A DNA stretch of 64,000 nucleotides, from contig CP141149.1 in the NCBI GenBank assembly GCA_035235625.1, positions 8,524,893 through 8,588,892 of the forward strand, in the 5' to 3' direction. The position numbers and the translations under genes were made by a program. The stretch is from Saururus chinensis (taxonomy: Eukaryota > Streptophyta > Magnoliopsida > Piperales > Saururaceae). A model generated the notes under the pieces. That model saw only the letters and a program-made list of their open reading frames with translations. It searched no databases and was not told where the DNA came from. Of this stretch, positions 46,028 through 58,618 are shown piece after piece; the stretch's first letter is position 1; each line of letters opens with the position of its first letter.

Positions 46028-47250
46028 AGGGTGCTAACGAGCCGAATCAAAACGAATTTTGAGGCTTTTTGACTCAAGTTTGATCAAACATCTAGACACC
46101 TAGCTCAAGCTTAGTTCAGCCAAGGAACTCGAAACTCAACTTAAGCTTGAGCTCGAAAATATACTATAGCAGTTTGAACCTATGTTCAAATTAAGCTCGA
46201 ATCCCATTTTCAACCCAAATTATTTCCCCCCATAAAAAACCATATTAATTTAGAGAATCACATCAACATTACAAAAATAAAAAAATTATATATAACAACC
46301 TCAATTCTATTCTATTAAAGTTGTAAATATAACTTCAAAATCTATTGTTAAAATAAGAATCAATAAATTACCCCACAAAAAACTTTCACTGCTCACCAAA
46401 AATTTAATTAATGCTATTCAAATCTCTCATATAATAAGCCACCAAAAATTGAACTAGTCATCAAAGCCATGACAACTCCTAGTCATAGATTTCATATCTG
46501 ATTACTCTAGTGATAAAAAAAAGTTCATTATGAGAGCACTATCTAGACCACAACAGTAACATATTTCAGGGTGTGTGCATTGCCTGTAAAAAAAATCAAT
46601 ATAATTGGACCTTAGTAGGAAAATCTAGATTTGGTTCACTCGGCAAAATCTAGAAATAGTTCACTAGATCTCCAATTCTAGACCAATATGATTGGTTGAA
46701 TTAAGAATGTTTATTATGCAAGTAGAATTACATATTTATATTTGTTAGGATTAGAATGATAAAAGGTTGTATTTAAAATTTAAATAGTATTGTATAGATG
46801 AATAAGGGTAGAATAGGAATAAAATAATTTATCACACCTATATTCTTAATTTTATTAGTAGTACGATTTATATTTGTTTGAAATATAATAGCATAATATG
46901 GGTATTATATACCATGTATTAATGTATATATATAGTATAAATATATTTTATAAAATAATATAGAATATTCTGAGTACATGAAAGATGAAAGTTAAGAAAT
47001 TTATGTAATGTGGGTAGCATATGTAAGAAGTGATATATAACAAATTGAATCAAGTTCTAGCTGAGCTTCGAGTAGATATCGAGGCAAACTAATCAGGTTT
47101 TGAGTTGAGTCAAGTTGGCTCTTGTTCGAGATCGGCTCATTTACTTTCTAGTTTAAACCGAGCTTGAGTCAAGCTCCCTTAGAGCTGAGCCAAATTCGAG
47201 TCAAACTGAGCCAAGCCTGTTCAACTCGTTGAGCCAAATTCGAGTCATAA
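46028..47250. mobile_element. hAT-like or similar non-autonomous insertion with GAGCCGA / TCGGCTC arms
   Basis: The left end GGTGCTAACGAGCCGAATC and right sequences (TTGAGCCAAATTCGAGTC, GTTCGAGATCGGCTCATTTA) form long, degenerate inverted arms rich in GAGCTCGA/TTGAGTCAAG motifs, a type common in plant non-autonomous elements. The AT-rich centre has no coding. Comparison with E1 shows that the flanking LTR sequence stops and resumes around it, but no clean target duplication was found, so superfamily and ends are uncertain. Confidence 0.5.
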
Positions 47251-47479
47251 CTTTTATTCCCGACCATTGTTTCGTGCATTCTTCAATTTGTTATACTCGT
47301 TACTTTAACCTCTAACCATATACAGGGAAACTCACAAATTCTTATCCAAAAATTCATAATTAATACTAACCCTTTGGGTTAGACATAATCAGAAAAATAT
47401 GGTGTAACATTATTCCCCCTTAAACAAATTGTGTCCTCGCAATTTGCCCAAAAATGCTCTTAAAATCAAATTCAAATCA

Positions 47480-47900
47480 GAACCTATATCTCATTCTTAC
47501 ACATAATCCTATAGTTAAATTGGAATTGGATAAACCATTAGTAATCTGAACCAAATAGTTAATAGGATAAATCATTGTTAATCAAAATCTGATAGTTTAT
47601 AATCGGATAAATCATTCCAAATCAAAATCAAATAAGTTAAATTAGGATAAATCCTTTCTAATCAAAATCTTATCACTACTCAGATAAATCATTCATAGTT
47701 GATAATCAATTTAAAATTGGATAAATCATTCACAGATAGAATCCAATAGTTTAGAATCGGGTAAATCATTCATAATTAGAATTCAATAAGTTAATATAAA
47801 AAAATGCTTTGTAAACGGATTCTGATTATTTAATCCAAAATCGAATAAATAATTTTAAACAGAATCTAATAATTAATTTAAAATTAGATAAACCATTTTT
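47480..47900. repeat. Degenerate ~45-55 bp tandem array GGATAAATCATT
   Basis: At least seven copies of (G/A)GATAAATCATT followed by AATC.AAATC.. AATAGTT, strongly diverged. No coding. Confidence 0.75.
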
Positions 47901-50040
47901 CAGAATCAGAACAGAATAGAGCAAATCAAAGAAGAGCTTATTAGATCATTCCAGACATCTTTGAAAATTAAATTTCAAAAAAAGAGAGAATAATAATTCA
48001 GACGTAAAAAGGTCTATAATTTAATATTTTCCAATCCCATATTAAGAGCTCAATTGCAAAATAGTAGTTTTTGTTGAATGATGCAACCAATAATTAAGAA
48101 AATGGAAAATAGCTTCTAAAATAATTTCATAAATACTCAGCCACCAAAATTGAGCCAAATAGAGCTATTATTAATATGAGATAATCTTTTTTTCAAAATG
48201 GGGCTATTAAAATAAACCGGATAAAGTATATTAATCTCACTCCATTATGATTAATATGAGAAGGCATTTTATCTATGTAAAAACTTGGCCAAAGCGAGTT
48301 GTCCAAACCTCATTTCCGACTAAAGCAGATTCACCCTTCTAATTCTTATTAGTGAATAGATATAGATGTAGTTTGTACAACCTTATAGTCGGGCTAGTTA
48401 AAACTCTCTCGGTTGTGGTTGAGGTCCCAGAGTCAAATATCATTGGCATAAAGTGAGTCTGTTTTGTAAATAAAATGAAAAATTGCACATACTTTCCATT
48501 TCAAGAAACTATATACTTTCCATTTCAAATAAGTTTTATAATAACAAATGTTTGTAATGGTGGTGGAGGCGGCAACCATTCTCAGAAACGTGTTATTTCT
48601 CAAGTAGCATATCTATGCCACCTTCAAACCGGATCATGTTTATGTTGTGAAAATAATTTATGTTCATGCTACACATGTTCACGTAGTTTTAAGTGGTAGC
48701 AGTGTTCTTGTTAGATGGTAGCAGTGTTTAAAAAATTGGACCGGCTTGGTGGTCCGACAGACCGGACCCAATTTCTTTTTTGGGCTGTGCTGTCCTGCTG
48801 CTCCTATGCATTTTATAACCCATTTGGGCTGCAAAGACCTGCTCAGTTGAACCAGTGCCCCATCGGCCGGGACTAGATCGGTTTGCCCGGTTAAAAAAAT
48901 ATAAACCTCTCCCACGATCCCGACTCCCACCTTAGTGACTCCCTGTTTCCCCTCGTGGCCTAAGGCCCAAACCCAACTATCCCCCTTCCCTTCCCTTCCC
49001 TACCCGCAATTGGACCTTAGAGAAGAAAAGCTGCTCACCCCCTGACCCAACTTTCCCTCCCCTAGTTCCTCCCAGGCCCAACCATTTGCACATAGTTCAC
49101 ACTCACTGTGACAGCTTGAGTTTTTATGCAAATATGCCCCTTTTATTTCCTTAAAAAATTTATTTGCATCGGCAAACCAATGATACTCAACTGGTGAAAC
49201 AATGCAATACTATTATCCATAAGCATTGACGTGTCAACTGTCCATCAACGAAAATTACATGCCGTGGTTATTTTAGAAAAGGAGGCAGTTTGACGGTTTT
49301 GGGCACTGAAAACAGTTACTACAATATTTAAGGAGAGTGAAACTCAGGATTAGGGAGAGAAAGGAGTTGTAGTGCAAGTGAGGGTCTAGGAGCAATTCAA
49401 GTGAGACTCACAACAAGAGAGGAGGAACTTTCCTTCGATTCAAGTTGGATTGCGATATTTCCTTGAAAAAATAAAAATTATTGTAAATGTATGGGCTTCT
49501 TCAAGTACTTGATGAGATTGAACCTGTACATGTAATTTTACATGTTATGGCATACGTGAGTGCACTATAATAGTGAATTTCATTTATGTTGGTTTCAATG
49601 CAAATGGTAAGCACTTGGATTTGAGAAGAATTCTATGAGTTTTTCATGGGAAAAAGTATGCAGAATTCAATAGTGTCTTTGATTATAATGGTACGAAGTT
49701 GTGTTTATGATAATCCAATATTTAGTTGAGCATTGAACTCCTAAATGAGGCTATCTTGTCGAGTAAACCTTGAAGTTGAGTTCCTTACTTGTGAGTGTAT
49801 TTGACTAAAAAAAGGTACACATGTTTTTATTTATCTTTGGCAATCTTTCTTCTCAGTATATTTTGTCAAATATTGCTTTTGGTTTGTTACAATCCCAATG
49901 AGTATACTTGCATGCTTAGCATCCTTAGTGGAGAAGGCTTCTCTAGGTAAAATAGTCACAATATAGCAAAGTTAGCAAAATCCCTCCAAGGAGTGGAATT
50001 TGAAAATAAGGTTTTCAATGCATTGTTTTGAGCTAAGTGT
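47901..50040. other. Gene-free stretch, possible MITE fragment at 48718-48905
   Basis: CAGTGTTTAAAAAATTGGAC near 48718 and CCGGTTAAAAAAATATAAAC near 48887 bracket a CCGG-rich segment like ends of some hAT MITEs; GGTAGCAGTGTT occurs twice just before it. The rest shows no supported gene. The 49330-50040 part may contain upstream decayed sequence of the hAT copy. Confidence 0.4.
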
Positions 50041-50632
50041 GCTAAAGTGATTGATATAAGTGAACAGTTCATGAAATTACTAAGAATAGTTGATGGGGAT
50101 AAAAAATTATCCATGGATTATTGGTATGAGGCGATGAGAAGGAAAATGAAAAAGGTGAAAGTTGTTTGTAATGAAAAAGAGGATGAGTATGACTCTTATT
50201 CGGGTATCATTGAGAAACGGTGGAATGATCAACTTTGGTAACCATCTTATTGGTTGAACCCTCAATATCATTATGATAAAAATTATGAGGTTTCATCTAA
50301 TCTTGTATAAGGAAATTTTTTATGATGTGATTGATAAGCTATATTATGATGACATTGATCTACAAACTATAATTGTAAAGGAGAAGATGTTATTTAGGAA
50401 GGTAGAAGGAGATTTCTCATGTCTTCGAGCAATAGCCTCACAAAATAAAATGTCCCTAGGTGAGTTTTGATATCATATTACTTTGTTATGATATGTTTAT
50501 ATTTAGTTAATACCTAATTATAATTTACCTTTTGTGGCTAAGTGGTAGCATGAATTTAGAGGATTTCCTCCAAAATTGCAAAGTACATATATTAGGATCA
50601 TAAGCCTAACATATGCATCTTTGGGTTGTGAG

Positions 50633-51518
50633 CATGGAAGGCCGTATTGACCGATATGGGTCCGTATCGGTCGATATGTACCCATATCAGGCAATATCGA
50701 TACAATACAGGGGCAATATGCCCCCACACGTATCTTTGATATGTATCGATACTTTAATATTTTAATATATTTTTATTTTAAAAAATATTTTTTCTTCAAA
50801 AAAAATTTAAATTTTTTTTTCTTTAAAACAAAAACATAATTATAATTCAACCTCTTCTAATGATTATATTTTTATTATATTAAAATTATTTTTAAAAAAA
50901 TTATATGAGATCAATATAGGTGGGTCTATATAGTTTACATATTTTTTTAAAAAATATAGTATTAAAAATAATTTTTTAAAAATTATATGAGATCAATATA
51001 GGTGGGTCTATATAGTTTACATAATTTTTTTTAAAATATAGTATTAAAAATAATTTTAAAAAAATTATATGAGATCAATATAGGTGGGTCTATATAGTTT
51101 ACATAATTTTTTTAAAAATATAGTGTTCCACAATTATGCATTTACTTAAACATCTACTGTATGAGTTTCTCAATAATATTCATATGACTAATTAAATATC
51201 TTATTTGATTTTAAAATAAATTAAATTTAGAGCACTTAATATGGGGCAAAGGGAATAATAGTTTGTAGAGGACAAAAGGAGTAAAGTGTATGGTTCAAAA
51301 ATGAAATAATTTTAGAGCACTCATGTCCGTTGATACGACCTTTTGTTGTATTATCATGCTCTAAATGAAGTATTATAATGATATATTATTAGTTATAATA
51401 TTTTTTTATGTATATCAAAGTGTTTATGACCGTTTCGGCATGTACCAAGCATATCATTGGCGCATACCCGTATCTCATTTCATCGATACTTTCATTCATA
51501 TCAATACTGCCTTCTATG
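50633..51518. mobile_element. 886 bp non-autonomous hAT-like insertion, 8 bp target duplication
   Basis: GTTGTGAG at 50625-50632 is repeated at 51519-51526. The ends CATGGAAGGCCGTATTGA and, on the minus strand, CATAGAAGGCAGTATTGA form a TIR; CGATAT/ATCGATAC motifs lie near both ends. The interior is AT-rich with three tandem units of about 75 bp carrying GATCAATATAGGTGGGTCTA (from about 50910 to 51125). An 8 bp duplication fits hAT. No coding. Confidence 0.87.
50905..51125. repeat. ~75 bp tandem repeat x3 in the hAT-like insertion
   Basis: Units contain ATATGAGATCAATATAGGTG then GGTCTATATAGTTTACAT and A/T runs. The copies are nearly identical, so the expansion is recent compared with the host element. 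Confidence 0.88.
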
Positions 51519-53540
51519 GTTGTGAGTGAAATTAGAGTGTTTTTGAAAGAATTTATACAAAGAAGCGAAAAAGATTGGCTCATAAAAGGCTTAATGATCT
51601 TGTTTATGTTCAACATAATCTACAAATGAAGTAAGCTACTTTGATAATTTTATAATTATTCTTTTTTTTTGTAACTTGGTGTTATCTTTTATCTTCTTAA
51701 TTCTAATACTTAATGTTATTTTATTTTGTGAACAAAGACATATGCATAAGAAGAATAATAAAAATGAAGAGCATGATGAGATGTTTGACCTCCTATCTAT
51801 TGAAGTGTTTGACATGGTTGAGGAATGGGTAGTGGATATAAATATTAACCTTGATGAGATTGATGAAGAAAAATTAAGGGATGAGACAATTGAATTGAAG
51901 CATACATTTAGAAAAAGGTAACCAATTATATTTTCTTAGAGCTCATAATCTAATTTTTTATCATTACTAAATGTTAGATTCTTTATTATGATGGCAAAAC
52001 TTTATTTTTTGTAAGAAATGGGGAAGAGCCAACTAAGGATTTCGAGTTGATGATTACTAACACTACAACAAAAATGACTATTAGTGATGCAATACAAAAC
52101 ATCGCTAAAAACTACTATTTGTGACGCATATAAAAGTGTCACAGAAAAATAACTATTTGCAACGCTTTCTAAAAAACGTCACAAACAGTTATAAGTTTTA
52201 AAAAATATAAAAAATTTAGAACTATTTATGACACTTTTATAAAAGCTTCGCAAATAGTGGTACTATTAACGACACACTTAAAAAAATGCTTCTCAAATAA
52301 AATAAGGTTATCTTTTTAAATGTAATTTAGGACTATTGGCGACGTTTTTAAAAAGCGTCACTAATAGTTTTATTATTTTATTTTATATTTATTATTTAAA
52401 TATACAATATATAATAAATAAATTATTAAAAATTTTAAAAATATTTTGTAAATATAATATATTTTATTTAATATCTCTTATTTTAATATATAATATATAA
52501 TAAATAAATAAGAAAGAAAAAATAAAATTCCCTTACTTTCTCCTCATTCCTTGTCAGAGATGGGGTTCACATTCACGCGTGTGAGTGAGAGAGAAAAGAG
52601 AGGAGAGAGGAGAGAGAGAGATAGTGAAGAGAGAGATAGAGGAGAAAGAGTGTGAAGAGAGAGGAGAGAGAGAGTGGAGAGAGAAGAGAGAGTAAGAGTA
52701 GATAGAGAGAGAGAAATGAGAGACGAGAGGAGAGAGGAGAGAGGGAGAGTGAAGAGAGAGAGACGAGAGGAGAGAGAGAAGAAAGGGGAAAGACAATGAA
52801 GAGAGAAATATAGAGACAAGAGAGGAGAGAGAGTGGAGATAGAAGAGAGAGCGAGAGTAGATAGAGAGAGTGTCACGCCTCGGCGATGCCCGACTTGAGC
52901 CGAACCCGGTCCAGGGGCCGGTCAAGCGCGCGGGGGCAACGAAGGGAAATTGAGAAACGATTTAGCGGAAAACTTAACCCTAACCACGGGCGACTTAATA
53001 GAAATTACGGAGTACGCACATTCCACTTTGAGCAAGAGTAAATAAGAAGAATAGAAAGAGAGTTGCTTAACACAAAGTAAACAACTAATCTCAAACCCAC
53101 ATGCTTAGTTAACTATAACCCACACCGGCTCAAAATAAGTCTTAAGCAACACAACTGTAAAATGTGACATAAATCCAAAACAACAAAGAACCCTACACAA
53201 AGGTTCTAAACATAAGACATAAAACCAAAGGAAAATAAGTCACACAACGATCTCCACGATCACATCCAAGTCATCTCCGACCTTTCCTCAAAGAGGAGAT
53301 CCTGTCCGTCTGCGTGTCGCACCACGTAGCCCCAAAGCAAAACACAAGAAAGAGGGGTGAGTTTAACAAACTCAGCAATGGTTTTTAATATCACTATCAA
53401 CATCGAAAATATGATAGCATAGCAATATAATCATTCAGATCAAAGATTGGCAAGGTTCATCATTTTCTAATCACACATACACATCACCTAAAACCGCATC
53501 ATAGTGCATGATCCACATAATATCATTCACATCATAACAA

Positions 53541-53706
53541 CCTGCATGAATGTATCTCTAACATACATATTCCCTCATGCATCATATCATAATCAACCTG
53601 CATGGATGTATCTCTAACATACATATTCCATCACGCATCATATCATAACAACCCGCATGAATGTATCTCTAACATACATATTCCATCATGCATCATATCA
53701 TAACCA
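53541..53706. repeat. ~56 bp tandem repeat x3 in LTR copy D
   Basis: Units starting CC.GCATGAATGTATCTCTA occur at 53541, 53597 and 53652 and end CATCATATCATAA. Confidence 0.9.
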
Positions 53707-54940
53707 CCTCCATTAAGGAGTAATCACAATTTAGTGTCACATAGACGGGAACATAGACAAGGCCACGAAGGCGTGTCATAGTCAAAAATTCTACACAAGA
53801 ATTAAAGAAAGTTCGGGGTTGTCAATCCCTAAAAACTGCTCGCCCTGGACGATCCTGGCCAAGGATGTCTCATTCTCACACAGAGAATCTAGAGCAAGGG
53901 TGTTCGCCCAGGGACATCTCCTGCGGGGGGGAGAGCCCGAATTCCCACACAAGGAACCCTAGAACACGTGGTAGCGGGTGCACAAGGCATACCACACTAG
54001 ATTCTTAGGGTCCAGATGACACTCATAATAACATTCTCACAATCCGCAAGACAAGTACACAACTTGTTCCCACATAATTTCATTTAACTAGACTCAACCC
54101 GGGGAGTGCACTCGTTCCACACAAGAACTCAAATCAAAACATGTCCTTTTGGACCAATCAACTTTCGATTAATCCACGACCAATCAATCCGGCACACAAT
54201 TTCACCACATTGCATCTAATCAGTCAAATTCAATTAACCTCGATGAAGCCTCAATTGGAAATCCATTTTTATGATGCATGCAGCATGGTACATACGTGGG
54301 CAAGACATACATGAATCCTAATCCATGATAAGTGCTCTCATCAGCCCCTAATGCATCATTCATAATTACAATATCAAGCTTCAACATCATCATTTAACCC
54401 CACATGTGTGTGTGTACCTAGTAGAAGCATTTCACACAATGCATGTCAACATGCTTGAAATTAAACTTACTACCACACTACACATGTGAGTTTCCATCTA
54501 AACATGAATTTCAGCGGAAATCATAGAAGGATAATCGTTGAAATTGTATCTCAATTCAAAACTCAACCACAAAGGCTAAACACATATAAGATCATTCATT
54601 TCATCCTTGAGTCATGACATTTACCAACATCCACACACCAACTAACCACACTCTATCATGATAAATCAGTCCAATAATAGGTTGTAGTCCTACTAAAAAT
54701 ATGTTTAACCATGGGGAATCAACCATTCACAATTTCAAGATGACAATTCCAACATCATGCCACAAAACATAAGTCATTCCACAAATCTCTAATCATATAT
54801 TCCAACTTTATAACCTCAATAGCATGCCTTTCTAGTAGCATAATATAGCTCAAAACACTCCACATTCATATGAAATTGGCAAGCTAAAGTGGAATTATCG
54901 AAATAAACATCATGCATTAGAACACAAATTTTGCTGTGTA

Positions 54941-55105
54941 GCCATTCGAATGCCCTTCAGGCCATTCGATCGGCTAAACGGGAAAATTTGAAATTCACAG
55001 TTTGGTCGTTCAAATGCCCAGCAGGCCATTCGATCGGCTGAATTGAAAATCTGTCGATCCGACAGTGTTGCCATTCGAATGCCCAGAAGGCCATTCGAAC
55101 GCCAA
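54941..55105. repeat. GCCATTCGAATGCCC repeats in LTR copy D
   Basis: Three units of about 65 bp have CCATTCGAATGCCC...AGGCCATTCGATCGGC, containing self-complementary TTCGAA cores. A related ...TGTTCGAACGGCC sequence lies at about 59640-59675 in the inverted LTR fragment. Confidence 0.85.
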
Positions 55106-58100
55106 CAAGGCAGAACTGACCATCTTCTTCCTTTCGCAATTTCAAACTGAAACACCATTGATAACACTTTAAATCATCATCTAACACCCTAATTATCATC
55201 AAAAGTCCTTCATGACTTCCAGAATGTTAAACCATATCATAATAATACAAAACCCTAAGAAATCGGGATTAAATATTTCTATTTTCTAATCATGCCATTA
55301 ACACACTAAATCAAGTAACTCCATTCGAAATAAGCCAAAAATCAAAAGTTTTACCATGGATAAACTGAAATCTCAAAAGTCCATTACCTTATCCTTTGAG
55401 TAGACTCGGATTTGAGGGTCACCCTTTTTGAAAACCTTACAAAACATAGTGTTTGAATTAAACTCCATTAAAAATCAATTTACCAAAGAAATCCCTAATT
55501 AAAACTTAGATCTAGGGCTTGTTGAACATAAAAATTGAATTTTGAAAGCTAGGGTTTGTAGTAAAACACAAATCAGTAGTTTTTGATGTCCAAAAACGAA
55601 TTGAAACAAGGGGGAAATGGTAAATTCAGAAGAGATTAAGAAGAAAGCTAGGGTTTAGTGCTTAATTAGAGTAGGCTTACCTTAAACACCTTCTAATTCG
55701 GGCCTAATTGGGGACTAGGCCTGACCTCCTCTCCTCAGCCTATTCCCAAAAATAGAAATGGCTCAGGTTTTCCCTTTTATAGTAAGGGTTGGGGTATGTA
55801 TGGGTAAGTTATGGGGTGTAAATATGAAAAGTAGGCTAAAATGGGTATTTTATAAATTTGAGCACTAATTAAGTCTAAGAAAATTTTGAAAATTTTTGTA
55901 TGACCTTAATTAGATGTCTAGGTTTATTTGACCCAAAAATCGAAATTTTGACAGTGGGGCCCATAGGGGTCCCGCCAAAACTCTAATTTTTGGAAAAATA
56001 GTAAAAAATCCAAAAAATCCCAAAAATTCACATTTGTTTTAAAATCACTTAAAACTAGTAATCTTAAAGTTGATTTTTGGTTATAACCATCATAAATACT
56101 ATTTATTAACGAAATCACCGAATAAATCAGAAAACACGTTAATCTTACGATAACCAATAATTAAAGAAAACCAAAAACCGGTTTAGAGATGAGGGTCCTT
56201 ACAGAGAGAGTGAGAGGAGATAGAGGGAGAGAGAGAGTAGAGGGAGAGGGAAAGAAAAGAGAGACAGATAAAAGAGAGAGAATTGAGAGAGTAGTGATAG
56301 GGGAGAAGAATTTAATTTATATATTTTGGTATTTTTTATTATATTATATTTTAAAATTAATAAAAATAAAAAAGGTAATAGTGATACATAGGAAAATGTG
56401 TCACTAATACTTTAAGTATTAGCAACGGATAGACATATGCGTCACTAATACCTAGAGTATTAGTAATGCATTTTACTATGTGTCACTAATATATTTTATT
56501 TTAATTTTTATTAATTTAAAATATAATATATAATAAGATAGAGATGAGAGATATAAGAGAGAAGAGTGAGAGAGAGAAAAAAGAGAGATTGAGAGAGAGA
56601 AAGAGAAAGAAGAGAGAGGTGAGGAGAGAAGGAAGATAGAGAGAGAGAGAGAGAGAAGAGAGGAGAGAAAAGAGAGAGTAGAGGGAGAGGGAGAAGGAAA
56701 GAGAAAGAGAAGAGAGAGATATGAAAGAGAAAGAGAAGTGATATAGGTGGAAGAATTTAATTTAGATTTTTTAGAAAATTCTTATTATATATTATATTTT
56801 AAAATTAATAAAAAAAATTAAAATAAAATATATTAGCTATGTGTCGTGAATACCCTAGGTTTTAATATATTTAATTTATTTTTTTTATTAATTTTAAAAT
56901 ATAATATATAATAAAAGTGAGAAAGAGAGGAGTGAAAGAAGAGAGAGAGAAGGAAAGGAGAGAATGAGATAGAGAGAGGAGAAGGGGGAGAGATAGAGAA
57001 AGAGGGTAGAGAGAGGAGAGAGAGAAGAGAGAGAGAGGAGAGTAAAGAAGAGAGAGAGAGGGAAAGAAGAGAGAAGAGAAATAGAGGAGCGAAAGAGAGA
57101 GCAAAGGAGATAAAGATAAGAGAGAGAGATGAGTGATTGAGTGGGAAGAATTTAATTTAGATTTTTAGGGATTTTTTATTATATATTATATTTTAAAATT
57201 AATAATAAAATATAATAAAATATATTAGCGATGCCTAGAAAAATGCATAGGTATTAGCGACGCATATGCCTATGCATTGCTAATTCCTAGGGTATTAGCG
57301 ACGCATTTTCCTATGCGTCAATATTAGATTTTAATTTATTTTTATTAATTTTTAAATATAATATATAATATAAAATTCTAAAAAAAATTAATTACCCTAG
57401 TCTCTCACCTTTGTTTGTCAGAGTCGGGGCTCATGCTGCACGTATGAGAGAGAGGAGAGAAAGAGAGAAGAGAGAGGAGAGGGAGAAAGAGAAGCAAAAG
57501 AGAGAAAAAAGAGAGGAGAGAAAACAGAGAGAAGAGGAAGAGGAGAGATAGAGGGGGGAATAATTTAATTTATATTTTTTCAATTTTTCATTATATATTA
57601 TATGTTAAAAGTTAAAAAAATTAAAGGTAATATCGATCCATAAGAAAATGCATACCCTAGGTATTAGCAATGCATATGCATATGCCTATGTGTCGCAAAT
57701 ACCCAGGCGTTGCTAATACATTTTATTTTAATTTTTTATTAAATATAATATATAATAAAAGAGAGGGGAGAAAATAGAAAGAGTGGGTAGAGAAAGAGGA
57801 GAGACGGAAAGAGAGAGGAGAGAGGGAGAGAGACACATAGAGTTAGGAGAAAGAGAGGAGAGAGGGAGAGACATAGAGAGAGAGAGAATAAGAGAGGAGA
57901 GAGTGAAAGAGAGAGAAGGAAAGAGAGAGGTAGGATAAAGTAGAGAGAGAGAGAGGGAGGATTTTATTTTTTCTAAAAATAATATTATTTGCGACACTTA
58001 TGGTTAAGCTTCACAAATATGGGAATTATTTGCAACGCTTATAGATAACTGTCGTAAGTATAATACTATTTGCAATGCTTATAAGCATTGCCAAAGTAGA

Positions 58101-58179
58101 TTTTTTAGTGACGATTAGTGAGAAGTGTAGCAAATATATACTATTTGCAATGATTCTAGTGAAGCGATGGTAATAAATT

Positions 58180-58618
58180 CGGCGCGTGCGCCAGCTTTTT
58201 TCATCTGCATAGGCAAAAATTTGACCCAAGCGGGCGAAATTTCAACCGCAAGGGCGAAGTGGACGAAATTTCAACCGCGTGGGCATATTCCCCCTTGCCC
58301 TCTCCCTTGCCTCTGGCCACCGCCTGCCCTGGTCTCTGCTAGCCACCAGTTGTCCCTGCCTTATGCAGCCCTCTCCCTTGCTGCTTGCTGGCCGCCGCAC
58401 TTCCCCCTCCGCCCTATCTTAGCGCCCTTCCCCTGCCTGACGTCTTCTTCTCCCCCCAGCTCCCCAGCGGCCAGAGCAGGGGCTCCGGAGCCGCCTCCTC
58501 CTGCCCTCTCCCATGCCTCCGCTGCTATCTGCCTCGGGCTCCGCTAGCCACCCACTCCCTTGCCTCTTGCCCGCCAACGTGCTTCCCCCTCCACCGTAGC
58601 TCAGCCCGCCTCTATAAG
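58180..58618. other. C-rich core of the fourth CACTA-like copy
   Basis: Opens with GGCGCGTGCGCC and GCGGGCGAAATTTCAACCGC, then pyrimidine-biased C-rich sequence. It is the opposite-strand counterpart of the cores at 19630 and 24890. The Pro/Ala-rich frames across it are unsupported as genes. Confidence 0.65.

Larger units (their letters stand above)
50041..51921 (+). pseudogene. hAT-superfamily transposase, C-terminal half, broken
   Basis: Reads as the DUF659/hAT-C type of plant transposase. 50041-50240 gives KVIDISEQFMKLLRIVDGDK and IIEKRWNDQLW. After a stop come PSYWLNPQYHYDK and FYDVIDKLYYDDIDLQ to KMSLGEF at about 50468. A GTGAGT..CTAAG intron-like gap follows, then HEFRGFPPKLQSTYIRIISL and TYASLGCE, where an 886 bp insertion interrupts. 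After it: SVFERIYTKKRKRLAHKRLN and DLVYVQHNLQMK (the hAT dimerisation motif), then EQRHMHKKNN and VFDMVEEWVVD to 51921. Stops at several places and the absence of the BED finger and the first catalytic part show it is dead. Confidence 0.82.
52871..56203 (+). mobile_element. Solo-LTR-like insertion (copy D) with GAGAG target duplication
   Basis: Begins TGTCACGCCTCGGCG and ends GGGTCCTTACA, flanked by GAGAG (52866-52870) and GAGAG (56204-56208). The target is a GA repeat, so the duplication alone is weak evidence, but the TG..CA ends coincide exactly with where the GA tract stops and resumes. No gag-pol coding. It holds a hairpin at 53358-53374 like those in LTRs A, B and C, and two tandem arrays (53541-53706, 54941-55105). 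Confidence 0.82.
52061..58618. mobile_element. CACTA-like element, fourth copy, inverted orientation, right end missing
   Basis: The left terminus CACTACAACAAAAATGACTA opens a hairpin array (52061-52370). Then come an AT module, a purine (GA) tract from 52560, AT-rich palindromic modules alternating with GA tracts (56204-57960), a second hairpin array (57965-58165) and a C-rich core (58180-58618). This is the order of the inner copy read from its other end: its CT tract appears as GA and its G-rich core as C-rich. A 3.3 kb LTR sits in the GA tract. No closing terminus is seen; LTR-derived sequence begins near 58619. Confidence 0.72.
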
